Shown: positions 1-9,272, counted from the stretch's first letter. The stretch: DNA of 64,000 bases from Clostridiaceae bacterium BL-3 (GCA_902809985.1 CADDXC010000001.1:2666001-2730000); one strand, 5' to 3'. Notes: generated by a model not told the origin, from the letters alone. Translations and numbers: made by a program.

Positions 1-402
1 AAAGGATCTATATTTGTTGGCAAGTCCAACCAGGGACAATACAATGGGGACCTTTTTCCTTATTTCTCTCAAGGGTGCTTCAATTACCCTCATGGCAAAA
101 GCCACATTTTCATAAACATTGAGGGTTGGTATTAGCCTAAAATCCTGAAAAACAACTCCCAACCTTCTTCGATATAAGGGTATTTGATTTCTCTTTAGTT
201 TCGTAATGTCTACATTATTAACTATTATATTTCCACTTGTAGGTTCAATTTCCTTTAAAATAGTTTTCACAAATGTAGTTTTTCCCGCACCGCTAGGTCC
301 AACTAAAAACACAAATTCTCCCTTTTGGATATCCAGGTTTATATTAGACAATGCAAATATGTTGTTGTTGTAAACCTTGCTCACGTTTTTAAACTGTATC
401 AT
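1..402 (-). CDS. ftsE: Cell-division ABC transporter ATP-binding protein FtsE (3' end outside window)
   Basis: The N-terminal 134 residues of an ABC ATPase are present; the rest lies beyond the left edge. It opens with MIQFKNVSKVY, has a Walker A GPSGAGKT near residue 36 and a Q-loop segment VVFQDFRLIP near residue 88, which is typical of FtsE. In the family FtsE pairs with the membrane protein FtsX to control peptidoglycan hydrolases at the septum or, in Gram-positives, during elongation and sporulation. An ATG with AGGAGAGG upstream fixes the start. ftsX would be expected just downstream, off the window. Other ABC ATPases are possible but the RLIP signature favours FtsE. Confidence 0.85.
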   Translation of the reverse strand, partial: MIQFKNVSKVYNNNIFALSNINLDIQKGEFVFLVGPSGAGKTTFVKTILKEIEPTSGNIIVNNVDITKLKRNQIPLYRRRLGVVFQDFRLIPTLNVYENVAFAMRVIEAPLREIRKKVPIVLSLVGLANKYRSF

Positions 403-522
403 TTAAACCTCTCCTTATATTTAACAAGTTTCCAAGCTTGCACATTACATCAAACATTATATCATAATAATGCAAAAAACCAAAAGTTAAATATATGAAA
501 TTATTATTACGGAGAATTTAGC

Positions 523-552
523 AAAAGAGATGCCCTATAAATCAGCATCTCT
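523..552 (-). terminator. Intrinsic terminator after the transketolase operon
   Basis: An 8-bp perfect stem (AGAGATGC / GCATCTCT, 526-533 and 545-552) is followed on the minus strand by a short T run. It lies just downstream of the transketolase stop, before ftsE. Confidence 0.6.
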
Positions 553-564
553 TCTAACCCATAT

Positions 565-1506
565 TTATTTTAAAGACAGTCCTTTTTTAACAGCTTTAAC
601 TATATCATCTCCGGTCAACCCATAAGCTTTTAAAAGTTCATTGGGTTTTCCACTTTCCCCAAAAGTATCTTTAATGCCTATCCTTATAACTGGCGTAGGC
701 AAATTTTCACTTAACACTTCACATACGGCAGAACCCAGCCCACCTATAATACTGTGTTCTTCCGCAGTTATAACTACACCGGTTTTTCTAGCAGTTTCCA
801 CTATTGCTTCTTTGTCTATAGGTTTTATAGTATGTATATTCAAAACTGATACCTTTATTCCCTCTTCAGCCAGAGTATTATAGGCTTCCAATGCTGCCTC
901 TACCATTATCCCTGTAGCAATTATAACTGCATCCTTTCCTTCCCTCATTTTTATAGCTTTCCCTATTTCAAATTTATAATCCTCATTATTATTTATAACG
1001 GAAACTTTAGATCTTCCAAGTCTCACATAACAGGGTCCTTTCACTTCAGCCACGGCTCTAACTGCTGCCTCTGTCTCCACTGCATCGCTAGGACAGATAA
1101 CTGTCATGTTGGGAATGCTCCTCATAAGGGATATGTCCTCTACCGACTGATGGGAGGCCCCGTCTTCGCCTACTGTAAGTCCTGCATGAGTAGCACATAT
1201 TTTAACATTTAAGTTTGGATAGCATATGGAGTTTCTTATCTGTTCAAAGGCTCTCCCAGTAGCAAACATGGCAAAAGTGCTTACAAAGGGTATCTTATCA
1301 CAGGTGGATATCCCAGCTGCCACCGCCATCATATTGGCTTCTGCTATTCCCATATCCATAAACCTTTCAGGATAAGCTTTTTTAAATCCGGCAGTCTTGG
1401 TGGATTTCGAAAGGTCTGCATCAAAGACCACTACTTTTTTATTTTCAGCTCCCAATTCTACAAGAGCTTTCCCATAAGCTTCTCTAGTTGCTATTTTATT
1501 TGACAT
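565..1506 (-). CDS. Transketolase, C-terminal (pyrimidine-binding) subunit
   Basis: This 313-residue protein matches the second half of transketolase: a pyrimidine-binding domain with the segment GIAEANMMAVAAGIS near residue 52, then the transketolase C-terminal domain ending about residue 305. Together with the upstream N-terminal subunit it should make a split, two-chain transketolase, a form common in clostridia and archaea. It transfers two-carbon units between sugar phosphates in the non-oxidative pentose phosphate pathway and uses thiamine diphosphate and Mg2+. Its ATG overlaps the stop of the upstream subunit (TAATG), so the two are translationally coupled. Dxs-like enzymes share the fold but are single long chains. 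Confidence 0.93.
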   Translation of the reverse strand: MSNKIATREAYGKALVELGAENKKVVVFDADLSKSTKTAGFKKAYPERFMDMGIAEANMMAVAAGISTCDKIPFVSTFAMFATGRAFEQIRNSICYPNLNVKICATHAGLTVGEDGASHQSVEDISLMRSIPNMTVICPSDAVETEAAVRAVAEVKGPCYVRLGRSKVSVINNNEDYKFEIGKAIKMREGKDAVIIATGIMVEAALEAYNTLAEEGIKVSVLNIHTIKPIDKEAIVETARKTGVVITAEEHSIIGGLGSAVCEVLSENLPTPVIRIGIKDTFGESGKPNELLKAYGLTGDDIVKAVKKGLSLK

Positions 1507-2330
1507 TACTCTTCACCTCCTATATCCCTTAATGCCTCTTCGCATTGTTCTATGTTGGGTGCAGAGCCATGCCACCCTACCTGATTTTCCATGAAGGATA
1601 CCCCCTTGCCCTTGACAGTCTTACAAACTATAGCAGTTGGTTTATCTTTAACTGATTTCGCCTCTTCAATAGCATCTATAATCTGCTTAAAATCATGTCC
1701 ATTTATTTCTATAACATGCCACTTAAAGGCTTTAAATTTTTCTCCGATGGGATAAGCAGACATTACCTCTTCACAGGTGCCGTCTATCTGAAGTCCATTT
1801 GCATCTATGAAAGCTGTCAAATTATCCAACTTATAATGAGCTGCAGCCATAGAAGCTTCCCAGACTTCACCTTCTTCAAGTTCGCCATCTCCCAACAAGG
1901 TATAAACTCTATAACTTTTTTTATCGATTTTACCGCCAAGTGCCATACCAACAGCAGCAGATATTCCTTGTCCCAAGGATCCCGTAGACATATCAACACC
2001 AGGAGTTTCATTCATATTAGGATGTCCTTGAAGTATAGAACCCAGTTTTCTAAGAGACTTTAACTCCTCCACACTAAAATATCCTCTTCTAGCAAGAGTA
2101 CTGTACAGTACTGGAGCCGCATGCCCTTTTGAAAGTACAAATCTGTCTCTATCTAAATCTCTGGCATTTTCAGGATCAACATTCATCTCATAAAAATATA
2201 ATGTAGTTAAAATTTCAACTGCAGACAGTGAACCGCCTGGATGGCCTGAGCCAGCCTTAGTCAGCATTTTTATTATGTCTTTTCTTATAACTGATGCAAT
2301 TTTTTTAAGCTCTTCTATATTTTTTTTCAC
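1506..2330 (-). CDS. Transketolase, N-terminal (thiamine diphosphate-binding) subunit
   Basis: This 274-residue protein is the thiamine-diphosphate-binding half of a split transketolase. It shows the [10 protein letters not shown] segment near residue 27, the [11 protein letters not shown] segment, and the ThDP motif [13 protein letters not shown] with a downstream DANGLQIDG. The start is a GTG seven bases after a good GGAGGT site. It is the first gene of a two-gene unit with the C-terminal subunit. A 274-bp non-coding leader containing a long hairpin precedes it. Confidence 0.93.
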   Translation of the reverse strand: MKKNIEELKKIASVIRKDIIKMLTKAGSGHPGGSLSAVEILTTLYFYEMNVDPENARDLDRDRFVLSKGHAAPVLYSTLARRGYFSVEELKSLRKLGSILQGHPNMNETPGVDMSTGSLGQGISAAVGMALGGKIDKKSYRVYTLLGDGELEEGEVWEASMAAAHYKLDNLTAFIDANGLQIDGTCEEVMSAYPIGEKFKAFKWHVIEINGHDFKQIIDAIEEAKSVKDKPTAIVCKTVKGKGVSFMENQVGWHGSAPNIEQCEEALRDIGGEE

Positions 2331-2371
2331 AACTTCAACCTCCTACTAATACTACTAATCAAGTAATTCTC

Positions 2372-2421
2372 AGGCCCAGCTGGAGTTTATTCACAGAGAA
2401 TGCTTTTCTCCACCTGAACCT
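2372..2421 (-). promoter_or_regulatory. Long hairpin in the transketolase leader
   Basis: The 14-base arms at 2372-2385 and 2408-2421 pair with one mismatch when G-U pairs are allowed. The hairpin lies about 40 bases upstream of the transketolase start and is not followed by a T run, so it is not an obvious terminator. One arm (CACCTGAACCT) recurs in the hairpin after alr (3903-3913). The function is unknown; a regulatory leader or an mRNA-stability element is possible. Confidence 0.35.
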
Positions 2422-2493
2422 CGGATAAAAAACTTTAACTTTATTTTAACACAAAGTTTTAATTTCATATATATAAAGCACCACAAAACTTCA

Positions 2494-2550
2494 CCCCTGT
2501 GCTCTAAGCACCGGGGCTTATAATCAACAACAAAACCTGAATCCAGGTTT
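2494..2550 (-). terminator. Two tandem hairpins downstream of ndoA
   Basis: Two stems follow the toxin gene. AAACCTG/CAGGTTT at 2533-2550 is followed on the minus strand by a T-rich run. The GC-rich stem CCCCTGTGCT/AGCACCGGGG at 2494-2516 contains one mismatch. They probably end the alr-ndoAI-ndoA transcript. Confidence 0.55.
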
Positions 2551-2604
2551 CTGTTAAAATTAAAAATTATAGTAAATTATACGTCATTGAGTTCAATTGA
2601 AAAT

Positions 2605-2955
2605 CTATTGAAGCCCAATACTTACTAAAAGTGCATTATCTACTTTTTTCATATCACTATCTGTCATATGACCAATTTTTTCTTTCAATCTTCTTTTATC
2701 TAAGGTTCTTATTTGTTCCAGCAGCACTACCGAATCTTTATTGAGGCCATAGGCCTCTGAAGATATTTCCACATGAGTCGGAAGTTTTGCTTTATTTATC
2801 TGAGAGGTAATAGCTGCAACAATTACGGTTGGACTATATTTATTACCAACATCATTTTGTATGATAATAACAGGTCTTACCCCTCCTTGTTCAGACCCAA
2901 CTACAGGGCTTAGATCAGCATAAAATATATCTCCTCTTTTCACTATTGTCGTCAT
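2605..2955 (-). CDS. ndoA: mRNA interferase toxin NdoA/EndoA (MazF family)
   Basis: The protein opens with a [20 protein letters not shown] segment, almost the same as the B. subtilis EndoA N terminus, followed by RPVIIIQND. MazF-family toxins cut single-stranded RNA at short motifs and stop translation. The longer frame up to 2988 would add 11 residues; MTTIVKRGD matches the family start, so the ATG at 2955 is preferred. This start lies inside the 3' end of the antitoxin gene (41-base overlap), which implies coupled translation. As in Bacillus, the pair follows alr. It is a chromosomal housekeeping toxin-antitoxin pair rather than a recent import. Confidence 0.93.
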   Translation of the reverse strand: MTTIVKRGDIFYADLSPVVGSEQGGVRPVIIIQNDVGNKYSPTVIVAAITSQINKAKLPTHVEISSEAYGLNKDSVVLLEQIRTLDKRRLKEKIGHMTDSDMKKVDNALLVSIGLQ

Positions 2956-3241
2956 CTGGCAAATCACTCTCCGAAAGCTTCGCTTCATATTCTTTTAATT
3001 CCTTTATGTCACTTGCAAAGCCCATTTCTGAAAATTCAAGATTAAGTTGTGCCATTTCCCTATATCCTTTTTCCATTTCTGATATTCTATTTAACCTTTT
3101 TTTCTCACTAATATATAATATGATAACTTCCCTAATAAATTCACTCCTTTTTTTGCAATCTTCTTTAAGTGCCTTGTTGAATTCATTATATAGTGTTTCT
3201 GAGAGGTCTATTACTAATCTTTTAGAATTTGACATATACAA
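2915..3241 (-). CDS. ndoAI: Antitoxin EndoAI (ribbon-helix-helix, MazE-like)
   Basis: This is a short ribbon-helix-helix protein with the core [19 protein letters not shown], which should form the beta-strand and first helix, and an acidic C-terminal tail that would bind the NdoA toxin. The best start is the TTG at 3239-3241, six bases after AGGAGGT (3248-3254); an in-frame ATG at 3235 is 12 bases away and less well placed. It lies upstream of and overlaps the toxin. In the family it neutralises NdoA and can bind its own promoter. Confidence 0.85.
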   Translation of the reverse strand: MYMSNSKRLVIDLSETLYNEFNKALKEDCKKRSEFIREVIILYISEKKRLNRISEMEKGYREMAQLNLEFSEMGFASDIKELKEYEAKLSESDLPDDDNSEKRRYILC

Positions 3242-3863
3242 ATTAATACCTCCTATTACCCTAAGCGAAAGATTATACAAGCTCATTATAGTACCAAATC
3301 TGTAGGCATGTCAAAGAAATTATCTATAATTTCACCAATTTTCTACTTGTATTTTTTTACATAGGGTTTTTTATCTCTATAACTATTCTAATATAACTTT
3401 TTAATATTTCTATTTAAGCATATTACAATCTATATGTAAAAATTTTTAGATATTAATTTAAATATTGTATGTATCAGCTTTTATATTATTTACAAAACCG
3501 CACCTATACAATTTCAAGTGCATATTGTATTTGGAAAATCGATATCAACAGGCATTAATTAATCCTAACAATTATGTAATACTATGTAAACATAGATATA
3601 ATTTCATAATGCATATTATTATTATGTTATACCATTTTTTTAATTTATATTCACAATATTGTCATATATGAAATCATTGTATATAATTCATTAAAAAATA
3701 CAGCCTCATAAAATGCACCACATAATTATAAATTTACCATAAGGGCTGCGTGCAAATGTTTCATAATTTTAATATATGTAATTTCAATTCAACATCTAAA
3801 TAATTATATTTCTTACTGAAAAAAACACTGATATTCGCCTCAATCAGTTAAAAATACATACGA
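3242..3863. other. Long AT-rich intergenic region between ndoAI and alr
   Basis: About 620 bases, strongly AT-rich, with no convincing reading frame, ribosome site or structured RNA. Part of it must hold the ndoAI promoter. The only open frame (3465-3671, plus strand) has no ribosome site and a composition expected of random AT-rich DNA. Confidence 0.6.
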
Positions 3864-3913
3864 AGGTTCAGATGAAAAAAATTATTATCTATGGAAAAAC
3901 TACACCTGAACCT
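3864..3913 (-). terminator. Hairpin just after alr
   Basis: The 11-base arms AGGTTCAGATG (3864-3874) and CACCTGAACCT (3903-3913) pair with one mismatch, immediately after the alr stop. A short T run follows some eight bases later on the minus strand. It is a probable terminator, and it shares its arm sequence with the transketolase leader hairpin. Confidence 0.5.
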
Positions 3914-3921
3914 AAAAATCA

Positions 3922-5085
3922 TTAAATCAAGTAATTTTTAACTTTAACTACTTTTCCATTTTTTATATACACTCTTGGAATTCTCTTGTTCATCATACAG
4001 AGTATTTCATAGCTTATAGTACCCAGGATCTGTGCTGCATCCTCTGCATCAAACTTGAGGCCATCTTTCTCTCCTAGAAGAACAACTTCATCTCCTACAT
4101 TGACCTCTCCTACATCAGTGACATCTACCATACATTGATCCATACATATGTTTCCCACTACTGGAGCAAATTTTCCGTTAACTATAACCTTCGCTTCCCC
4201 AAATAATCTTCTGGTATATCCATCAGCGTATCCTATCGGCAAAGTGGCAATTACACTTTTCCTGTCGGCTTTAAATTTCCTTCCATAACCTACATACTGC
4301 CCAACTTCCAGTGTTTTTACATGAACTACATTGGCTTTCAAAGTCATAAGAGGTTTTATATTCAACTGATTCTTGTCCACTTCGTGGGAAGGATAATAAC
4401 CATAGATTATTATTCCAGGTCTGACCGAATCACAATAGGTATCTGGAAGTTCCATTATAGCTGCACTGTTGGCTATATCTCTCATATTTATTTTTATACC
4501 TTTGTCTGTTAATTTCTCATAAAATAGTTTATATTTTTCAAACTGTTCATGAGTATATGTCTTATCTGTCTCATCTGCTGTAGAGAAATGTGAAAACAAG
4601 CTTTGTATTTCTATATTGGGCAATTGGCTTATTTTATAAACTTCATCTACACTGTCATCATTTATCAAAAATCCTATTCTACCCATTCCCGTATCCACAG
4701 CAATGTGTATCTTTGCAATTTTCCCCTTATCTACGGCCTCCTTAGACAGCTGACATGCATATTCATAGGAAGGAGTTATGGACTCTACATCATAATCTAC
4801 TACGTCACTAATAAGGGTATGGGGTATTATACCAAGTACCATTATAGGCGATTTTATCCCATTTTTCCTAAGCTCTATGGCTTCATCCAAAACAGCTACC
4901 GCCAGTCTTTCTACTCCATTCTCAAGAAGAACCTGTGAAACTTCTACTGCTCCATGTCCATAGGCATCAGCTTTCACAACTCCTATTAATCCCTTACTAC
5001 CCACTTTTGATTTTATTTGACCTATGTTGTATGTAAGATTATCTAGATTAACTTCCTCCCATACTGGTCTATAATTTCTAAACAT
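3922..5085 (-). CDS. alr: Alanine racemase
   Basis: This PLP-dependent racemase supplies D-alanine for peptidoglycan. The PLP-lysine motif VVKADAYGHGA is near residue 40 and the catalytic-tyrosine region YVGYGRKF is near residue 265, followed by the C-terminal beta domain with GNICMDQCMVDVT. Its length, about 387 residues, is normal. I prefer the ATG at 5085, eight bases after GAGGTG; a GTG two codons earlier sits on the ribosome site. It lies downstream of a GerS/YdcC-type gene and upstream of ndoAI-ndoA, the same order as in Bacillus subtilis. In C. difficile a gerS-alr2 pair is linked to spore germination. Confidence 0.96.
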   Translation of the reverse strand: MFRNYRPVWEEVNLDNLTYNIGQIKSKVGSKGLIGVVKADAYGHGAVEVSQVLLENGVERLAVAVLDEAIELRKNGIKSPIMVLGIIPHTLISDVVDYDVESITPSYEYACQLSKEAVDKGKIAKIHIAVDTGMGRIGFLINDDSVDEVYKISQLPNIEIQSLFSHFSTADETDKTYTHEQFEKYKLFYEKLTDKGIKINMRDIANSAAIMELPDTYCDSVRPGIIIYGYYPSHEVDKNQLNIKPLMTLKANVVHVKTLEVGQYVGYGRKFKADRKSVIATLPIGYADGYTRRLFGEAKVIVNGKFAPVVGNICMDQCMVDVTDVGEVNVGDEVVLLGEKDGLKFDAEDAAQILGTISYEILCMMNKRIPRVYIKNGKVVKVKNYLI

Positions 5086-5190
5086 CGACACATCACCTCT
5101 ATATATAATTGAAAGAAAATAAATAATTTTAGGACATTAACTTAATTATATACCTTTTCTATAGGAATTGTGAATAAAATTATTTCAATA

Positions 5191-5799
5191 TTAATTTATA
5201 TCAAAAATATTTTCACTCAACTCCACGTTTGCCTTAAAATCACTATATTCCACATCTACTTTTTTTCTTCCAGTAGAATCAAATATTTTCAAGTAAGTTG
5301 GCGTATTATGCTTTAAATTCACATATAATTCAGCTTTACTGATGTTTTTATTATTACCAGGTATATCCAAACGCACAACCTGATACTGCTCATTATTTAC
5401 CTTCTTAAAGGAGTTGTCAATCTTTTCATTGGTATAAAGCAGTGATATATACTCTTCTATAAAACAGAATTTAAACAAGCTATTGAAATTTTTTTCCATA
5501 CTGTATTTACCACTGTTGTCACTATTTTTAACAAATATTTTATTTCCCCTATATACAATTACTCTGTCTTTGCCCAGTTCAAATCTTTCTCCATATCTGC
5601 TGTCATAATACTGTCTGCCGCCGTAATTTATTTGCTGTTTCTCATTTTCTATCTGAATATTCACATTACAGCTATAACTATCTAGGTCCTTTAAATAATA
5701 TATTATCTTTTCCGTGTTTTGAATATCTCTTCCATGGAATAAAAAAATAGCAAGTAAAACAAAAGATATACCTATCCCCATTAATAGTTTTTTCTTCAT
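5191..5799 (-). CDS. LolA-fold membrane-anchored protein of the GerS/YdcC type
   Basis: This 202-residue protein has one N-terminal membrane segment (residues 4-21) and an extracytoplasmic region with strand-rich sequence, such as VRLDIPGNNKNISKAELYVN and TPTYLKIFDSTGRK, that resembles LolA/outer-membrane-lipoprotein-sorting folds. Its place between nnr/acpS and alr is that of B. subtilis ydcC and of C. difficile gerS. GerS is known to work with the amidase CwlD in making the spore-cortex muramic-delta-lactam. Here no lipobox cysteine follows the hydrophobic stretch, so it should stay anchored by an uncleaved helix. The assignment rests on fold impression and synteny. Confidence 0.7.
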   Translation of the reverse strand: MKKKLLMGIGISFVLLAIFLFHGRDIQNTEKIIYYLKDLDSYSCNVNIQIENEKQQINYGGRQYYDSRYGERFELGKDRVIVYRGNKIFVKNSDNSGKYSMEKNFNSLFKFCFIEEYISLLYTNEKIDNSFKKVNNEQYQVVRLDIPGNNKNISKAELYVNLKHNTPTYLKIFDSTGRKKVDVEYSDFKANVELSENIFDIN

Positions 5800-5882
5800 G
5801 CCACTCCTCCTGATCTAAAGCGCTCCACTATTAATCTATTCTACCATACCCTTTGATATTACTATTTTTTGGGGTTGATCTT

Positions 5883-7382
5883 CTACTGCATCAATTCTTT
5901 TATTGAAAAAGGAAGCTGTTTTAAAACATGACTGGCATTTACACAAAACATATATTGGGATAGTTTCTCTCCAGAGTATCCATGCACAAAAGCAGCTATA
6001 CACGCCGCTTCAAAAAGATTATACTTTTGAGCCGCAAAAGAAACTATAATTCCAGTAAGGCAGTCCCCCATACCTCCAGAAGCCATAGATGAGTTCCCCA
6101 CAGGATTTACGGCCACTGCATTTCCATCTGTAATAATAGTATTATATCCTTTCAAGAGTACAATTACATCATTTTCAGCTGCAAAATCTCTAGCTACCTT
6201 TATTCTGTTTTTCTCTATATATTGAATATCAAATCCCGTGATTCTAGCCATTTCTCCTAGATGGGGAGTCAAAATCACTCCACATTTTTTGTTCTTCAAT
6301 ATATGTAAATTCCCCATCAGCACATTGATTCCATCTGCATCAATTACAACATTTTTTTTAGATACATTTAGAATCCTATCAACCATATTCAAAGTTCTGT
6401 CATTTACTCCCATACCTGGTCCTATGGCAATAGCATCACTTTTCTCTATGGCCTTCTGCAGCTTTGAATCATCTTCCAGCTGAATTGTCATACCCTCTAC
6501 TAGTTTTGAGCTGAGTACTGGCTGAATATTCTTATAGCAGCCTAAAGTAACAAGTCCCGCACCACTCCTTACAGCTCCCTGAGTGCATATATAAGCGGCT
6601 CCTGTAAACCCTTGAGAACCAGCTATAACAAGCACTCTGCCATAATCGCCTTTGTGCCCAAATTTATTTCTCCTCTTTAACTTTTCTTTTATAAAATTTT
6701 TTTCTATTATAAATTTAGAATCGATAAATTTTCCAACAGCAATTTTGGGAATTCCTATATCCTCAACTGTTACCTCTCCTGTAAATTTATCACTTCCATA
6801 TCTTAAAAAACCCTGCTTATACAATTGAAATGTAACAGTTTTATCCGCCTCTACACAATTGCCCATTATCTCTCCCGTATTCCCATTAAAACCAGAAGGA
6901 ACATCTATAGAAATGGTATATTTACTATTTTCATTTATCAACGATATGACAGAATCCTGTATGCCCTGTATATTTCTAGAGAGTCCAGTACCAAATATAC
7001 CATCAATAATAACCTGGCTTTCTCTTATACTTTTTCTAAGTCTCACCATATCTTCTAAAGAGTTAACCTTATCCAGACTCATATGGAGAACTTTTAATAT
7101 ATTATAATTTATTTTGCATTCTTCACTCATGCCCTCCTCTTTCCCAACTAAAAATACATGAACTTCTTTATTTAAATTATATAGATGTCTCGCTATTGCA
7201 AAACCATCTCCACCATTGTTGCCCTTTGTACAGATTATACAAAAACTATTATAATTTTTTAAATCTATATTCGCAATTACTCTTAAAGCCGCGTTTTCCA
7301 TTAGAACAATGCTGGGTATTTTTAATTCACTTATAGCATAATTATCTATCTTCCTGCATGTCTCTATGGATGCTATCCTCAA
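5883..7382 (-). CDS. nnr: Bifunctional NAD(P)H-hydrate epimerase / ADP-dependent dehydratase
   Basis: This roughly 500-residue fusion repairs hydrated NAD(P)H. The N-terminal YjeF epimerase domain (about residues 1-210) contains CTKGNNGGDGFAIARHLYN. The C-terminal ribokinase-like ADP-dependent dehydratase (about 240-490) contains GRVLVIAGSQGFTGAA and the NSSMASGGMGDCLTGII active-site loop. The start is probably the TTG at 7382, eight bases from GGAGGT; the ATG at 7388 is only two bases away. The 5' end overlaps acpS, which indicates one operon acpS-nnr-gerS-like-alr. Confidence 0.94.
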   Translation of the reverse strand: MRIASIETCRKIDNYAISELKIPSIVLMENAALRVIANIDLKNYNSFCIICTKGNNGGDGFAIARHLYNLNKEVHVFLVGKEEGMSEECKINYNILKVLHMSLDKVNSLEDMVRLRKSIRESQVIIDGIFGTGLSRNIQGIQDSVISLINENSKYTISIDVPSGFNGNTGEIMGNCVEADKTVTFQLYKQGFLRYGSDKFTGEVTVEDIGIPKIAVGKFIDSKFIIEKNFIKEKLKRRNKFGHKGDYGRVLVIAGSQGFTGAAYICTQGAVRSGAGLVTLGCYKNIQPVLSSKLVEGMTIQLEDDSKLQKAIEKSDAIAIGPGMGVNDRTLNMVDRILNVSKKNVVIDADGINVLMGNLHILKNKKCGVILTPHLGEMARITGFDIQYIEKNRIKVARDFAAENDVIVLLKGYNTIITDGNAVAVNPVGNSSMASGGMGDCLTGIIVSFAAQKYNLFEAACIAAFVHGYSGEKLSQYMFCVNASHVLKQLPFSIKELMQ

Positions 7383-7758
7383 TCTCATCCACCTCCATCA
7401 CTGCATATGCTATGGCATTATCCACACCATGTGATATGCTCAAATGTATCTTATAATTGCCACATTTATTGGCCATCAATTTAGCTTTTCCCTTCAATAT
7501 CACATTAGGTCTGCCAGAAGCTGCTCTGTCTATTTCCACTTCTTTAAAATCAAATCCTCTAAATCCGGTACCCATTGCTTTTACCACTGCTTCCTTTGCT
7601 GCAAATCTTCCAGCCACAAATTCAGGTCTTAAATTTCTATTTTTAAGATATTCTATTTCATTTTTACTAAAAATTCTGTCCATAAAATTAGCATGTTTAC
7701 TAATGGCTTCTTTAATCCTCCTAATTTCAACTATATCCACTCCAACTCCAAATATCAA
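7342..7758 (-). CDS. acpS: Holo-[acyl-carrier-protein] synthase
   Basis: This 138-residue enzyme adds 4'-phosphopantetheine from CoA to acyl carrier protein. It shows the family signatures GVDIVEIRRI at the N terminus, FAAKEAVVKAMGTG near residue 53 and SISHGVDNAIAYAV near residue 106. It is slightly longer than usual because its 3' end runs on over the start of nnr. The start is a TTG, about ten bases after GGGGGTG; no ATG is available, since an upstream ATG runs directly into TAA. Confidence 0.93.
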   Translation of the reverse strand: MIFGVGVDIVEIRRIKEAISKHANFMDRIFSKNEIEYLKNRNLRPEFVAGRFAAKEAVVKAMGTGFRGFDFKEVEIDRAASGRPNVILKGKAKLMANKCGNYKIHLSISHGVDNAIAYAVMEVDEIEDSIHRDMQEDR

Positions 7759-7854
7759 AATTACATTTCACCCCCAATTCATTAATTTAATTATACCAGT
7801 ATTTATTATATTATATTTGTTTTTCAATGCAGTAAATAATAAATTAAATTTATA

Positions 7855-7880
7855 TAAAAAAAGAGGATTTCTCCTCCTTT
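7855..7880 (-). terminator. Intrinsic terminator after the DUF6514 gene
   Basis: The GAGGA/TCCTC stem with a GAAA loop, followed on the minus strand by seven Ts, lies directly after the stop. Confidence 0.75.
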
Positions 7881-8234
7881 CTAATAAGCTATATAATTTA
7901 TCTGTTTGTCAAAGTCCAAAATATATTCATCTACATAATCTCCGAGTACATCAACTAAATGTATGGGTGACACCTGGTTGTCATATAACAACTTCAGTAA
8001 ATTATGTACTTTATATCTCTCAGGGCTTATATTTTTAATACACTCCCTTTGTACATTTACCAGTTTGTTTTCCAGTATATCCTGTCTTTCCACTTCAATT
8101 CCATAGGATTGAACCTGTATAACCTCATTTTTGTAGGTAATGGCAACCTTTTCCTTTAACAATCTGTAAAGATACACATATTTTTTATCTCCTATTATTT
8201 TACTAAGGCTAAAATTCTCAACTATCATAAACAT
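7881..8234 (-). CDS. DUF6514 family small protein, function unknown
   Basis: A small soluble protein of about 117 residues. The N-terminal pattern MIVENFSLSKIIGDKKYVYL, a LYRLLKEKVAITY segment and the central EVERQD region match a clostridial family that I recall as DUF6514. It has no membrane segment or known catalytic motif. Either of two ATGs, at 8234 or 8228, could start it; both follow AGGGGG. It stands alone between sleB and acpS with its own terminator. Confidence 0.6.
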   Translation of the reverse strand: MFMIVENFSLSKIIGDKKYVYLYRLLKEKVAITYKNEVIQVQSYGIEVERQDILENKLVNVQRECIKNISPERYKVHNLLKLLYDNQVSPIHLVDVLGDYVDEYILDFDKQINYIAY

Positions 8235-8482
8235 TTTCCCCCTGTAATTATTAGCTAATATTATTGACTTACACATATATTAGCACATGCCCACAAAAAA
8301 ATGTGTCAGTTCATGATTAGATGGATTATAAATTATCCCTTATATATGACAATAAAAATCTCTCAACTCCACAGGTAAAAGTATAAATATACTTTTATTC
8401 TATTTATTAACAGTTTTTATTGAAATTCTATGTCGAAATTTTATATATATTGACTATATATTTTTATAGATTTAACACTATT

Positions 8483-9181
8483 CTATCTGCAGAATCTATG
8501 TTTACCTATAATTTTTATAAGAGGTCTTGACCATATCCATGAACTCGTTGCCGTTGCAGGATTAAAATAATATATGGCCCCATCAGAAGGATCCCAACCA
8601 TTTAGTGCGTCTCGAGCTGCATTTATGGAATTCTGTTCCATGTTAGCATGAATCTGACCGTCCACTATGGCAGTAAAAGCTCCCGGCTGATATATGACTC
8701 CTGGTACTGTAGAAGGGAATCTAGGATCCCTGGTCCTATTTAGTATTACAGCTCCTACAGCTACTTGTCCTTCATAGGGTTCTCCCCTTGCCTCTCCATT
8801 TATCAAACGGGCTATAAGCATGACATTCTGATTGTTGCTGCCAGATGCAGTGCCGCCACTTGAAGTATTTATACCCAAAGCAGCCAATGTAGCATCTCCT
8901 ACTATACCATCAGGAGTCAATCCATTCTTTGATTGAAAATATTTTACAGCAGTATAAGTCTGATATCCATATGCCCCATCTACACTTCCATTATAATAGC
9001 CCCAGTTTTTAAGTTTTGTCTGTATCTGACTTACCACATTGCCCTTGGATCCATAGGAATAAGCTATGGCTTTTACAGCATTATCATAAGGAAGTAAAAA
9101 CAGAGAAGTGAATATATATGTGAACACTATGGCAAGTATCAATATAAGTTTTATTTTAAAGTTCATAGACTTTTTACCCAT
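8483..9181 (-). CDS. sleB: Spore-cortex-lytic enzyme SleB-type cell wall hydrolase
   Basis: This 232-residue exported protein has an N-terminal signal/anchor helix (residues 8-30), a peptidoglycan-binding domain (about 42-105, GSKGNVVSQIQTKLKNWGYY and AVKYFQSKNGLTPDG) and a Hydrolase_2 catalytic domain (about 118-232, with LINGEARGEPYEGQVAVGAV and a glutamate in GEARGE). SleB is a lytic transglycosylase that cleaves cortex peptidoglycan containing muramic-delta-lactam during germination. No ypeB follows it here. A GGAG about ten bases upstream supports the ATG at 9181. Confidence 0.9.
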   Translation of the reverse strand: MGKKSMNFKIKLILILAIVFTYIFTSLFLLPYDNAVKAIAYSYGSKGNVVSQIQTKLKNWGYYNGSVDGAYGYQTYTAVKYFQSKNGLTPDGIVGDATLAALGINTSSGGTASGSNNQNVMLIARLINGEARGEPYEGQVAVGAVILNRTRDPRFPSTVPGVIYQPGAFTAIVDGQIHANMEQNSINAARDALNGWDPSDGAIYYFNPATATSSWIWSRPLIKIIGKHRFCR

Positions 9182-9272
9182 ATGATCATCTCTCCTTTAG
9201 TATTTATTAAACTTGTATTTATTTTTACGTGAACATAGTTTATGCACAAATACAATAAAAAATACATAAAGA

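Noticed and set aside
2331-2400. Possible thiamine pyrophosphate riboswitch before transketolase (CCTGAGA and CTTGAT motifs).
   Set aside because: The conserved second half of the TPP motif and the flanking P1 pairing are not there; the bases are mainly used in a simple long hairpin.
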